A stretch of DNA of 64,000 nt from an uncultured Collinsella sp. (GCA_934654775.1 CAKUGR010000004.1:62001-126000), one strand, 5' to 3'. Shown: positions 1 to 9,401, counted from the first letter of the stretch. Translations and numbers: made by a program. The notes: generated by a model not told the origin, from the sequence alone.

Positions 1-3000
1 CCTTGTTGGCTTTGTAGACCTCGGCATCGGTCAGCTCACCCCAGTTGACCGTAATGCGATTCTGGCATGCACGCTCCACCTGTTCGCAGGCAACATCGTA
101 AGCGCACTCGGCGTTCGTCAGCTTAATCGCGCGCTCCGAACCGACGCTCGTTGAGGCGGCGTCATAGGCGGCGCCCACCACGGTTCCCGCCGAACCCGCC
201 GTCAGCACGCCGGCGATCGTCATAACAGAGCCCACCGCCACATCGGTACTGTCATGGCAAAGCTGGCGATACAGCAGATCCTCAAACGCACGAGCCTTCT
301 CCATGGCATCGCGCAGCGCGTAGATGCACTTCCAGTCGTCCTCGGTTTTCTCGGGTTTGGCAAGCAAGCGCGTATGCTGCAGCTCGTAGCCCTCGCGCTC
401 GCCCTTCACCTTCTGCATGCGGACGTTCACGTTTTCCCAGTTCTTGCTGGCATCGTTTACGCCGTAAATGCCGGTAAAGATGCCGATACCCTGAGTCGCC
501 GCGGGAAACGCCTGCCCGGCCGCCTTCCATGCGTCGGTCTTAAAGACCTGCCCGAACATCTCGCACTCGATCTTGTAGCTCTTGAGCGAACGAATCGTGC
601 GAATGAGCTTCATATGCGCGCTCACATCGCCGTTGAGCTTCCAGGCCATGAGCCACCCGCGGACCTTGGAGTTATTGAGGCTATGTACCACATTCCAGTT
701 GTCGTACAGGTTGTCCAAAATGTCGCACTGCATGGCAATCGAGTTAAACAGCAGTGCCTGGTTTTTGTTGTTATTGGAGTTCTCGATAAACTCGGACTCG
801 ATATAGGCCGTCTGCTCACCGTCGGGCGCGGCGACCTTAAAGCCCTTGACGGTATCGTCGTCGGCCGCCTTGTAGCTCAGGGAACTGCCGAGTGCCTGGC
901 CCAGATCGCTAAACCCGCTCGTCGACTGACCCTTATACTCGCTAGCCTTAATACCTGCGCACTTGTTGAGCGCCGCAGCGGTTGCGTCATTCCAGCTGCC
1001 GTATTGGTTGAGCTGGCCGATACCCAGCGACTGACCCACCAGATCCTCGGCCTGCTGCGTAATGAACTCCGCACGCGACGCATGGTCGACGAGTTCCTTG
1101 AGTGCCGCCGCATCCGCAGCATTCGCGCCCTGTGCCGCCGCGAGTTCCTGGTACCAGTCCTCGCTGGTTCCATAGGCGTCCTCAAAGATCATCTTATCCA
1201 CGTTGACGCCGTAGCTGTCGCCCTGTTTGGTCAGCAGCGCCGACGAGCCGCCGACCGCGGCCTTAAGCTCGGCCGCAAACTGCGCGGCTTCGTCGTTGCC
1301 GCCCTCTTCGCCCTCGCCACTGCGAGCGGCGGGAGCGCGGCGGGCCTTGCGGGCGCTGCCGCCTTGGGCCTCATCGTCCGCTCCGGCCTCCTCGTCCTTG
1401 CCGCCCTCCTCCTCGGCAAACGCGTCGGCGACCATCTGGTCGATTGCGTCGTTAAAGGCCTGGTCAACATCGTTAAACGAGTTCTCCATCATATACTCGT
1501 GCCACTGCTGCACAGCATTCGAGAACTCCTGCTGCCGTTCCTCGGCCGCGGCGGAATGCTTTTTGGCCGAAGCGTTGGCGTCAAAACTCAACATGGTCAT
1601 AAGCTGAGCATTGGAGATGCGGTAGGTCTGCGGCATAAAGATCTGTTCAAAGTTTCCGCAGTTCACATAGACAGAGTCATTCGCCTTGTTAAACTCATCG
1701 AGCAGCTTGAGATAGCCCTCGTCCACATATTCCGCCGCATAGCGCACGCGGGTGCCCTCGCGCGACTTTTGGGTCAGAGGAATCGTCACGGTCTTGCCGT
1801 CCACGCAGTCAACGTACAGGTCGAGCGTGTCGGCAGCCTCCTCGTTACCCACCTCGAGTGTGATATCGAACGTCCAGTAGGCGTTTTTCTTTTGCGGCAG
1901 GTGATGGAAGGTCCATAGGCTCTTTCCGGTGTCCTTGCCGTCCTTGACCAGGTTTTGCGTGCCGCCACGATACGTCACATCAAAGCTCCAGACCGAGGCG
2001 CCCGGAACATAGCGCACGCAATTACGAGCCGTCACATCGGCGGCGGCCGCGGCAACATCGGTCGAGCCCACGCGCGCCTCGAGTGTCACGCGCTCGGCAG
2101 CCAACGTGTCCTGCGGCAGGTCGTATTCAATCTTGACACGGCCCAGCTTGTTGGTCTTTCCGGTGTACTTTACGGCCGAGGCGCCCGTACCGACGGTAAG
2201 CTGCACGCTCTTGCCAGGCGCTGCGTATACGTAGGCAACATTGCCCAGCAGGCTATGGACATTGGTATTGTCGACCTCGATGCGCGAAGTATTGACTTCG
2301 AGCATGGTGCTCCCCAGCGGCAGCGTCACTTCGCCCAACGTGATGAGCGGCGAGACAACGTAGGTACCTGCAGTCTTGGGTTTAAAGCGCACGAACACAT
2401 CGGCGCCCGCGCCCTTCTTCATGTCAATGACCAGATTGTCGCCCTCCCACGTTGTTCCGGTCCACCAGGTATTGGTGCTGTCACCGGCATCGCGAGAGCC
2501 TGCGGATACATCCTCGACCGCATCTTTGGCCAGCGGGATCTCGATCTTTGTCGCCTGGCTGTCCTTGAGCTCGTAGTGAATGCGCAGCTCGGTCTCCACC
2601 CCAACGACCGCAGACGAATCAGCGATAACCGAGCCCGCCGTCAGCCCGCGCTCGGCACGGTACGTCTCCACGTCAAACGTGGGGACGTCGAGCGTCACGT
2701 CGAACTGTTTGCCGTCCTCAATCTTCACTTGCTTTTGCGCGATATGCTTACCCACGGTCAGCCCTAGGCGGCTAAACGTGGAATAGCTCGTCGCTTGGAT
2801 GTCGTAGCTCGTCTTGTTAAAGGCGACGATGGTGTACGAACCGGCCTTAAGGCGCGGCGTCTCGGCCTTCATGATAGGCGTGGTGCCATCGTCTTCGTAA
2901 CCCATCAGATAGGTGACACCGTCGGCAACTAGCTTGCCGTCGGACGTACGGAACACCAGCACGCGGTTGGCTCCCTGGTAGTCGCCCTTGGTCGTGACCG

Positions 3001-5053
3001 TCGCCGTGCCCCAAGGCTTCAAGTCGATATCGACCTTGCCGGCCGAAGGCTTCACCGTCGCCGTCGCCCCGCCCAGCTTGAGGCTGTCTTTGGGCGCGAG
3101 CGTTATTTCCAGATCCTGGTCCGCGTCGGCAATGGCCTGCGACACCACGAGCGCTGTACCCTGGATACGGTAGTCGTTTTCCTTGTCGCCCTTGGCAGGT
3201 TTGAGCGTCTTGCCGCCGCTCTTCACCGTCAGATCGATGTTATCGAGACTATCGAGCTCAATGCGTTCGGTCTTATCCTGGCCTGCGACCGGTTCGAGAT
3301 AGGCCACATTGAGTTCAATCGCACGCGAAGTCGGAATCTTGGTAAAGTCCTCCGCCTTAATCTCTCCGATATTCCATGTGCCCGTCATCTGGTCGCCCGG
3401 GCGCGCCAGCACCATGTCATAGTAACCGCTGAGCGAAATGCGCAGGGTGGCTGCTGTCTTGGAAAGAGCGTCCGCTGTAAAGCTGCCGTCATCGCCAACC
3501 GCCAGCGGCGTGGACTGCCCCGCCTGCACGAGTGTAGCCGTCGCGCTCTGGGGAAGTTTGCCCGTCACCTGGGCCGCCTCGCCCATCCACTCAAACGTGT
3601 AGGCAGGCTTCGACGAGTCCGCAGAATCCTTGCGGTCGGCCACGGCATCGGCGAGTTTCTTGACCATCGAGGGGTTGCCCGCCGAATCGGTCGCATAGGC
3701 ATAGATGGTCTGACCCTCACTAAAGGGAATCGCGTACGTTACGCCATCGATTGTCACGCGCTCGTTATAGTCGCCCGAATAGCCCGCCTCACCAAACTGA
3801 AGGTCGGGATTCATCACGCGCAGGGTAACGGCGTTATGGTTCGTCTCGTTTCCGTATCTCGTATTCTCAAAAGCTCCCCACTCTATCTTTTCCACACTTT
3901 TGGGTAGCACGATCTCCTTGCCGGCGATATCGGGACTAAGAGAGGAGAACGCATAGCTGCCGACATACTTGACACCGTCGCCGATCGATACCGACGACAC
4001 AAACGAGCACCCATTAAAGGCATGGCGCTCAATCGTCTCCACCGTGCCGGGCACGTTGATCTGCGTAAAGGTAAGCACCGTTGTGTCCGAGACATAGAAC
4101 TGGGGCACGCCGCAATTGGCGAAAGCGCGGTAGTCAATGGTCTTGACCGAAGGCGGAAGCGTTGCCACCACATTGTCATCGAGCTGTTCGCAGCCCTCAA
4201 ACGCTTGCTCGGCAATCGTGGTGAAGGCGGCGTTGTTGGGCCACGTTACTGTTTGAAGCGTCTTGCTTCCGGTAAACGCATTCCAGCCCAACGACTCAAC
4301 CGAATCGGGTAGCGCAATCTCTTTGATGCTGCTGCCACCCAAGCCGCCCACGGTGCGGACGTGCGAATCGGGGGCGAAGGTGATCGACGTGAGCGCGGCA
4401 TTGCCCATGCCTGTAAGGCTCACGACATTTTTGCCGTCGATGGTCGAGGGCACCTCCAACGTGGTAATGCCTGCGTCGCCATACTCGATAGAAATTTCGT
4501 TGGTGAGGCTATCGATCGAGAAGTAGTACTGCGCGGGGGTCTGCTCGCCGGCCACGTAGCCATCGTCGTATTCGCCCTTTACGCCCGTGGTACCCTTCGA
4601 GGTTGTCCAGAGTCCAAGTTCCTCGTTCCAGGTTGCCTCGGCACCGGAAGCCTCCTCTTGCTTCTGCTGCTCGGCAAGCTCCTTGCCCTCGACCAGGTCG
4701 GTTGCAAGTGTTCCCACAGGCGTGCTCTCGGTCTGCCCGGCGCCCGTCAGGCCCGCCGCCGATGCAATCTCGGAGGCCGGGGGCGTAGGAGCGTCACCGG
4801 TATCGAGCACTGTGGGGTCGGCAGCGCCGGCATCGGGCGCGGGGTCGGCGGAAGCAGAGTCTGACGTTTGAGCGTCAGCCGAATCGGCGGAAGCGGCGCC
4901 GGCTACTTGGCCGTTATCCGCCTGCACAAAAGTGCTATCGGTGTTGAGGGCCTCGGCAAACGCGCCCGCGGGAAACGAACCCGTCACCATCGCGAGGGTC
5001 ACCGTGGCAACCGTCAGCCGGCGGCAAAGCGCTCGAGCAGTAGTCCACCTCAT
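1..5053 (-). CDS. Giant secreted LRR (BspA-like) surface protein, 3' part outside window
   Basis: The minus-strand frame is open from an ATG at 5053 to the left edge, so at least 1,684 residues are encoded and the C-terminus is missing. The start MRWTTARALCRRLTV is followed by a hydrophobic stretch and an Ala-rich cleavage region typical of a signal peptide. A low-complexity acidic region follows (about residues 35-110). Then come BspA/LRR_5-type repeats (about 180-390), recognisable by phrases such as LPDSVESLGWNAF and VPGTVETIERHAF. A long series of beta-sandwich or carboxypeptidase-regulatory-like domains follows to about residue 1,140. After it lies a charged linker rich in E, G, A and R (about 1,205-1,260), then an alpha-helical region with a Gly-rich hydrophobic segment. 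LRR_5 proteins of gut bacteria are usually adhesins, so adhesion is inferred. The gene has a good upstream Shine-Dalgarno (AGAAAGGA) and a dyad shared with the next two surface genes. Confidence 0.85.
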   Translation of the reverse strand, partial: MRWTTARALCRRLTVATVTLAMVTGSFPAGAFAEALNTDSTFVQADNGQVAGAASADSADAQTSDSASADPAPDAGAADPTVLDTGDAPTPPASEIASAAGLTGAGQTESTPVGTLATDLVEGKELAEQQKQEEASGAEATWNEELGLWTTSKGTTGVKGEYDDGYVAGEQTPAQYYFSIDSLTNEISIEYGDAGITTLEVPSTIDGKNVVSLTGMGNAALTSITFAPDSHVRTVGGLGGSSIKEIALPDSVESLGWNAFTGSKTLQTVTWPNNAAFTTIAEQAFEGCEQLDDNVVATLPPSVKTIDYRAFANCGVPQFYVSDTTVLTFTQINVPGTVETIERHAFNGCSFVSSVSIGDGVKYVGSYAFSSLSPDIAGKEIVLPKSVEKIEWGAFENTRYGNETNHNAVTLRVMNPDLQFGEAGYSGDYNERVTIDGVTYAIPFSEGQTIYAYATDSAGNPSMVKKLADAVADRKDSADSSKPAYTFEWMGEAAQVTGKLPQSATATLVQAGQSTPLAVGDDGSFTADALSKTAATLRISLSGYYDMVLARPGDQMTGTWNIGEIKAEDFTKIPTSRAIELNVAYLEPVAGQDKTERIELDSLDNIDLTVKSGGKTLKPAKGDKENDYRIQGTALVVSQAIADADQDLEITLAPKDSLKLGGATATVKPSAGKVDIDLKPWGTATVTTKGDYQGANRVLVFRTSDGKLVADGVTYLMGYEDDGTTPIMKAETPRLKAGSYTIVAFNKTSYDIQATSYSTFSRLGLTVGKHIAQKQVKIEDGKQFDVTLDVPTFDVETYRAERGLTAGSVIADSSAVVGVETELRIHYELKDSQATKIEIPLAKDAVEDVSAGSRDAGDSTNTWWTGTTWEGDNLVIDMKKGAGADVFVRFKPKTAGTYVVSPLITLGEVTLPLGSTMLEVNTSRIEVDNTNVHSLLGNVAYVYAAPGKSVQLTVGTGASAVKYTGKTNKLGRVKIEYDLPQDTLAAERVTLEARVGSTDVAAAAADVTARNCVRYVPGASVWSFDVTYRGGTQNLVKDGKDTGKSLWTFHHLPQKKNAYWTFDITLEVGNEEAADTLDLYVDCVDGKTVTIPLTQKSREGTRVRYAAEYVDEGYLKLLDEFNKANDSVYVNCGNFEQIFMPQTYRISNAQLMTMLSFDANASAKKHSAAAEERQQEFSNAVQQWHEYMMENSFNDVDQAFNDAIDQMVADAFAEEEGGKDEEAGADDEAQGGSARKARRAPAARSGEGEEGGNDEAAQFAAELKAAVGGSSALLTKQGDSYGVNVDKMIFEDAYGTSEDWYQELAAAQGANAADAAALKELVDHASRAEFITQQAEDLVGQSLGIGQLNQYGSWNDATAAALNKCAGIKASEYKGQSTSGFSDLGQALGSSLSYKAADDDTVKGFKVAAPDGEQTAYIESEFIENSNNNKNQALLFNSIAMQCDILDNLYDNWNVVHSLNNSKVRGWLMAWKLNGDVSAHMKLIRTIRSLKSYKIECEMFGQVFKTDAWKAAGQAFPAATQGIGIFTGIYGVNDASKNWENVNVRMQKVKGEREGYELQHTRLLAKPEKTEDDWKCIYALRDAMEKARAFEDLLYRQLCHDSTDVAVGSVMTIAGVLTAGSAGTVVGAAYDAASTSVGSERAIKLTNAECAYDVACEQVERACQNRITVNWGELTDAEVYKANK

Positions 5054-5114
5054 GGTCGTTCCTTTCTTGCAAACCAAAAGTCATCCAGCGTAATCGTCGT
5101 CCAAAAACAAAGCG

Positions 5115-5155
5115 AACGGTAGGTTCATATATACGAACCTACCGTTCTACCTGCG
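5115..5155 (-). promoter_or_regulatory. Conserved dyad operator upstream of the giant surface gene
   Basis: A perfect 12-bp inverted repeat (AACGGTAGGTTC, 8-bp spacer, GAACCTACCGTT) is centred about 77 bp before the start codon. Its core, read on the plus strand, is GGTTC-N8-GAACC-N8-TACCTGCG. The same core with the same spacing lies upstream of the next two surface genes, which suggests a binding site for a dimeric regulator. The adjacent LuxR-family gene is the obvious candidate (inference). Confidence 0.7.
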
Positions 5156-5158
5156 CAA

Positions 5159-5193
5159 ACCACCACAAAGGGGACAGGCACCTTTGTGGTGGT
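5159..5193. repeat. REP-like hairpin, ACCACCACAAAGG arms (copy 1)
   Basis: Perfect 13-bp arms (ACCACCACAAAGG / CCTTTGTGGTGGT) surround the 9-nt loop GGACAGGCA. Four more copies occur in the window (9326, 10938, 11289, 45114), all between genes. Confidence 0.9.
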
Positions 5194-5216
5194 CTTTGGC
5201 TTGGCTGGCCGGTTTG

Positions 5217-5431
5217 TCTCAATCTGTAACAGGTAGGCCACGTAGAGCCCCGTAGATGTTACAGATCGAGACATTGTGCGAGCGTCCGCCCGTTCATCTC
5301 AATCTGTAACAGTAAGAGACCAAATCTCCCGCTACGTGTTACAGATCGAGACGTTGTTCCGACACTCGCCTGCTTGTCTCAATCTGTAACATCTTGGGCC
5401 GTTTTGGGTGGCCAGGTGTTACAGATTGAGA
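5217..5431. repeat. Array of six 15-bp repeats alternating in orientation, exact 40-bp period
   Basis: Repeats begin at 5217, 5257, 5297, 5337, 5377 and 5417. Odd copies read TCTCAATCTGTAACA and even copies are its near-reverse complement, TGTTACAGATCGAGA. The five spacers are each exactly 25 bp and do not resemble each other. The array fills the gap between two surface-protein genes. A second array of four copies with the same period lies at 11006-11140. It is not a conventional CRISPR, because repeats are short, alternate in orientation, and no cas genes are present. Confidence 0.85.
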
Positions 5432-5468
5432 TTTTGCTGACGCCGAGAACGAGGGCAGCCACCAAAAC

Positions 5469-7454
5469 CTAGCGCTTGCGGCGCTTGGTCGCGGCGACAC
5501 CGGCTGCGGCAACGGTTGCGCCGGCGATTCCCAGGGCGGCGACCGTCATGGCGGTGTTGTCGCCCGTAGCAACCAGGGTCGCATCGGACTTCTTGGCCGG
5601 CGTGGTCTTGGTAGCCGTCTTGGTCGTGGTGGTCGTAGTGGTCGGCGCTGCAGCCGGCTTGGTGTCGGGCTTCGTCTCGGGCTGCGGCGCCGGCTTCTCG
5701 GGATCGACCGGGGCCGGCGTGGCCTCGGGCGTAAACGTCAGATCGGTGTTGAGCCACAGGGTGTAGATCCAGCCGCTGTCCTCATCGGATACGCTGTCCG
5801 CGACCTGGTAGCCGCACTCCTGGCCGTTGATCACCAACTTGGTGTCGGACGTGAAGTAGAAGCCGCGCGCGGACTTGAGGTAGATGCCGTAGCGATAGGT
5901 CACGCCAGGCTTAAAGGCGTCGATGTGGTTCGTAATGTTCTGATCCCAGAACTCCTGAGAGTTCACTTCGCTGCCGTCGCTGCCCGTCCAGAACTCACAC
6001 TGAGGAAGGGAGTTGGAACCCATCGGAACATTCGCCGTAAAGACCGGCCTATCGCCCGCCTTGAAGGTGGTCGTGGCGCCGTTGATCTCGATAACGTCGA
6101 TGGCCCGCCATTCGTCGATCGGCTGCTCGCACAGCATATTGTCGGCGTTTGGCGCGAAGACGCCGTTGACGGTCTTGATGTGGTGCGCCCAATGACCGTT
6201 GACGTACATCATGCAGTCATCGGCCACGGTATTGTCGCCCTTGAGCCTCAGCTCAACGGAGTACATGTAGAACTTGCCCTCTTCGAAGCGTTCGATCCTC
6301 CTCGCGCCCGTCGGATACTTGGCAGGGTCGGAATACCAGAAGGCAACGGGCGTGAGCTCCGCAGGGTCGCTGCCATCCATCTCCTCCCAGCACTCATACG
6401 CGATCTCGTACTTATCGGCGTCGGCGTCAGGAATCGTCGCGGTCGCACGCGGCGCCTCACCGGGCGCATAGTCGGTCTTCACGTCGTTGACGTTCAGGTT
6501 CTCAGGGGCTTGGCTTTCTGACGCTACGAGCGTTATGGCACTGTCGATGTTGTAGCGAATATGGTAGTCATCCCTGGTTTCGTTGATGACGACCGAACCG
6601 CTCGGCCTGTAGGCGTTGAAGATGTCATCAGGGTCGCCCACGATGATATTGTCGCCCTCATAGTCGGTTCCGGTATACGTCAGTACCGCGCCAATATAAA
6701 GAGTCTCAGTGCGCGTGAGTCGATACGAGCCGCCCGCCGCGCCACCCGTAAAGGTCAGCGTCAGCCTCATGTGATCGTCAACAGGCTCAAAGCGAGCCGT
6801 CACATCGGACATAGATGCGTCCTGGACTTCAGCCAGAGTGCCCGAAGCAGCATCGGCCCGGTAGTACTTGGTTTCGACAAGTTCGCGGAGCGGCTTATCC
6901 GGCATACCGCCCTCGACATCGGGAAAATTATAGGTATACGACTGGCCCTTTTCGAGTGTGACATTGCTCGGAAGCACGCAGTCCGTGTAGTGATTGACCA
7001 CGGTCGTGTTGAACTTAACGCCGCCCCCGCCCGTCACGTCGGTCACACCGCAGGGCATGATGGCATCGCTTGCCGGCGCGGCGGCGTTGTTGCTGGGGGC
7101 GTTTTGCTCGGCGGGCACCGCATCGCCAGAGCCGCTGGCGGCGTCAGTTGGAGTTGCCTGCTGAGGTTCAGCGGTAGTTTGCGCCACCGGAGCAGCATTG
7201 GACGCCGGCGCGGTCGTTGCAGCCGAGTCCGCCGTGCCCGTCGGCGTCACCGAAGCCGCAGCGACCTCACCCGCCGCGGCGTCCGGATCCGCGCACTCGG
7301 TCGCAAGCGACACGCTCGGCAGCAGCAGCTGACCAACCATAAGCGCACACGCACCGGCGCAAGCGATTTTGGCACCCACGCAACGCCAAGTTCCGTGAAC
7401 CAGCGAGCAGGTGCGCTCGCGCTGCGCCTGCTTGGCAAAATGTTGTCCTTGCAT
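5469..7454 (-). CDS. Secreted surface protein with C-terminal LxxTG-type anchor
   Basis: The product is 661 residues if translation starts at the ATG at 7454, which has a strong AGGAGG 6 bp upstream; an in-frame ATG at 7493 has none. The N-terminus (QRERTCSLVHG, then a hydrophobic helix ending VSLA) is a long signal peptide, almost identical to that of the neighbouring surface protein. After an Ala/Thr-rich linker come several beta-rich extracellular segments of unknown family. A Pro/Thr-rich wall-spanning stretch (PAPQPETKPDTKP, Thr runs) leads to LVATGD, a hydrophobic helix and the basic tail KRRKR. This is the layout of a sortase-anchored protein with a variant motif. Function unknown; possibly adhesion. 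Confidence 0.85.
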   Translation of the reverse strand: MQGQHFAKQAQRERTCSLVHGTWRCVGAKIACAGACALMVGQLLLPSVSLATECADPDAAAGEVAAASVTPTGTADSAATTAPASNAAPVAQTTAEPQQATPTDAASGSGDAVPAEQNAPSNNAAAPASDAIMPCGVTDVTGGGGVKFNTTVVNHYTDCVLPSNVTLEKGQSYTYNFPDVEGGMPDKPLRELVETKYYRADAASGTLAEVQDASMSDVTARFEPVDDHMRLTLTFTGGAAGGSYRLTRTETLYIGAVLTYTGTDYEGDNIIVGDPDDIFNAYRPSGSVVINETRDDYHIRYNIDSAITLVASESQAPENLNVNDVKTDYAPGEAPRATATIPDADADKYEIAYECWEEMDGSDPAELTPVAFWYSDPAKYPTGARRIERFEEGKFYMYSVELRLKGDNTVADDCMMYVNGHWAHHIKTVNGVFAPNADNMLCEQPIDEWRAIDVIEINGATTTFKAGDRPVFTANVPMGSNSLPQCEFWTGSDGSEVNSQEFWDQNITNHIDAFKPGVTYRYGIYLKSARGFYFTSDTKLVINGQECGYQVADSVSDEDSGWIYTLWLNTDLTFTPEATPAPVDPEKPAPQPETKPDTKPAAAPTTTTTTTKTATKTTPAKKSDATLVATGDNTAMTVAALGIAGATVAAAGVAATKRRKR

Positions 7455-7519
7455 GTCGTCCTCCTTCATCGAGGGTTGTTTCCATGGCACCACGATGCTG
7501 CAAACCGGGCGCCGCGCCT

Positions 7520-7554
7520 AGGTTCGTACATGCGAACCTGCACCTTTACCTGCG
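7520..7554 (-). promoter_or_regulatory. Conserved dyad operator (second copy)
   Basis: A symmetric 20-bp dyad (AGGTTCG, 6 bp, CGAACCT) is centred about 75 bp before the ATG at 7454. TACCTGCG follows at the same 8-bp distance as in the other two copies. Confidence 0.7.
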
Positions 7555-7651
7555 CAAATGCAAAAGCCGCCACGCGTGGACGCAAATCCTTGCGTGGCGG
7601 CTCAATCAAACGCACTGAGGCTTTATGCCCCGCTTGCCCTAGACGAAATTG

Positions 7652-9298
7652 TTATTCCTCGCGACGGCGCGCGGCAGCGATGCCGGCTGCCGCAACCGTG
7701 GCACCAGCGATGCCCATGGCGGCAACGGTCAACGCGGCGCTATCGCCCGTGGCCGCAAGAGCGGAAGTCGTCGCCTTCGAAGCCGTGACGGATACCTTGG
7801 CGGCAGCAGGCTTTACATTCACGGCCGAACCAGTCTGTGTCGAAGTTTGGTTCGTCGCCCCCGTCGTGCCCGTCGAGCCCTCGCCTCCCGGCTGCGGCTT
7901 GGGAGTCGGTGCCGGATCGGGAGCAGGCGTAGCACCTCCGTCGAATACGATATGCGCGACCTTGGCGATCTTGTCCGCATCGCGATCGGCCCGCAGGACG
8001 CCTTCGCCGGGCTCGCCAATCGTCTGTCCCCAAAAATCAGCACATTCAAATCGGTTGCCCAGCGCCATGGGGCGGGCGCCCAGTTTTTGGTAGTCGCGCA
8101 CCACGCCATTGGCAGGAAGCACGACCTTCCCGCCCTCGCCGATAACAATCATGCCGGCAGGACCGTTGGCGGTCGTGTAGTTGTCGGCGACGATTGCTCC
8201 GTCGCTGCCCTCGGCAACAACGGAACCGTTTTTAATTTGGATGCTTCCGCCCTCGACCGCACTCCCCGAGCTGGTATGCAGACCATACGTGTCCTTGGAA
8301 TACCGATCTTTCGAGGCGCTGGCAATCGCAGTCACAAACGTGCTCTTCCCATCGATGATGATATCGGCAGTGGCATCGTCGCCCATTCCGGCCGCCTCGA
8401 TACCCACGGCACCCCAGTTGCCGCCCGAAGCGTCGGCAATCGCGGTCACGAGCGAATCGCCTGCAATTTCGACACGCGCAGCACCGTTGTTGACACGGGA
8501 CACAATCCCCTGAGACTCCAGAGTGGATTCGGCCTTGACCGTCACCGTTGAGCCGGAGCCGATCGATACGCGGCCGCCTTTGTTGCTCTGCCCGTCATGT
8601 TCCCATGCAAACTCGCCGTCTTCCCCAGGTGCACCGTTAGTGGCATAGATGCCCGTCACGTAACCGTAATACCCGTCACCGGACCCCGCCGCGCGCCCTG
8701 CCTTCACATCGACAGTCGCACCGTTTTTAATGGTCACGTCTCCGCCAAACGCAGTTATGGCCTCGGCGTTCTCGCACTCCTCGCCATTTGCATCCGTACC
8801 CGTCGCCGTCACGTTGACCGTGGCCCCGTCGACGGTGACGTCGCCACCGGTAATACCGTTACCCGCGGCCGTGATGACATCGGTCTGGCCCGTCGCATTG
8901 AGTGTGCCGTCGCCCGTGATGGAAAGGTTGCCGCCTGAGACCTCGATGGCGCTCTGACCGGCATCGGCCGTAATGGTGTTGGTGTTGGTCACACCGATGT
9001 TGAGGTTGCCCTCGGCGCTGATACCGCCGCCGTTATAGCCATTGAGCTGCATGTCGTCGGCGCCGTTCCAAGACCACGTGCCCGCCTCGTCGCTGACGGC
9101 AGCGCCCGCGTTGTACTGCGTGCCGCCCACGTTGATCCAATCGGCCGCCAAGGCAACACTCGGCAGCAGCAGCTGTCCCACCATAAGCGCGCACGCACCG
9201 GCGCACGCCAGCCTGGCACCCGCCCGTTTCCACGAACCGTGAACCAGCGAGCAAGTGCGCTCACGCTGGGTCTGCTTGTCAAAATGGCTTCCGTTCAT
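7652..9298 (-). CDS. Secreted beta-helix-like surface protein with LxxTG-type anchor
   Basis: The start is taken at the ATG at 9298 (AGGGAGG about 7 bp upstream), giving 548 residues. The first 50 residues are a signal peptide nearly identical to that of the protein at 5469-7454. The body is made of short repeats rich in G, N, T, V and D (for example GGNLSITGDGTLNATG, GGDVTVDGATVNVTATG). This suggests a right-handed beta-helix or carbohydrate-binding fold (inference). The C-terminus carries a Pro/Gly/Thr linker, LAATGD, a hydrophobic helix and RRREE, a probable sortase signal. It lies divergent from the LuxR gene with a shared upstream dyad. Substrate or ligand not predictable. Confidence 0.85.
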   Translation of the reverse strand: MNGSHFDKQTQRERTCSLVHGSWKRAGARLACAGACALMVGQLLLPSVALAADWINVGGTQYNAGAAVSDEAGTWSWNGADDMQLNGYNGGGISAEGNLNIGVTNTNTITADAGQSAIEVSGGNLSITGDGTLNATGQTDVITAAGNGITGGDVTVDGATVNVTATGTDANGEECENAEAITAFGGDVTIKNGATVDVKAGRAAGSGDGYYGYVTGIYATNGAPGEDGEFAWEHDGQSNKGGRVSIGSGSTVTVKAESTLESQGIVSRVNNGAARVEIAGDSLVTAIADASGGNWGAVGIEAAGMGDDATADIIIDGKSTFVTAIASASKDRYSKDTYGLHTSSGSAVEGGSIQIKNGSVVAEGSDGAIVADNYTTANGPAGMIVIGEGGKVVLPANGVVRDYQKLGARPMALGNRFECADFWGQTIGEPGEGVLRADRDADKIAKVAHIVFDGGATPAPDPAPTPKPQPGGEGSTGTTGATNQTSTQTGSAVNVKPAAAKVSVTASKATTSALAATGDSAALTVAAMGIAGATVAAAGIAAARRREE

Positions 9299-9325
9299 AG
9301 GGGCCTCCCTCGGTCGATGGACCAT

Positions 9326-9360
9326 ACCACCACAAAGGTGCCTGTCCCCTTTGTGGTGGT
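9326..9360. repeat. REP-like hairpin, ACCACCACAAAGG arms (copy 2)
   Basis: Same 13-bp arms as the copy at 5159, with the loop in the opposite orientation (TGCCTGTCC). It lies in the leader of the surface gene starting at 9298. Confidence 0.9.
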
Positions 9361-9401
9361 TTTCCTAGTCTCACCATGTGCCAAGCAATCGCATACGCCT
9401 A

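Noticed and set aside
254..1918. Long plus-strand open frame of 554 codons
   Set aside because: It is the complement of the giant surface gene; it has no ribosome-binding site, and the opposite strand encodes recognisable domains and a signal peptide.
5217..5431. Reading the 40-bp-pitch repeats as a CRISPR array
   Set aside because: Repeats are 15 bp, spacers 25 bp, orientation alternates, and no cas genes are in the window.
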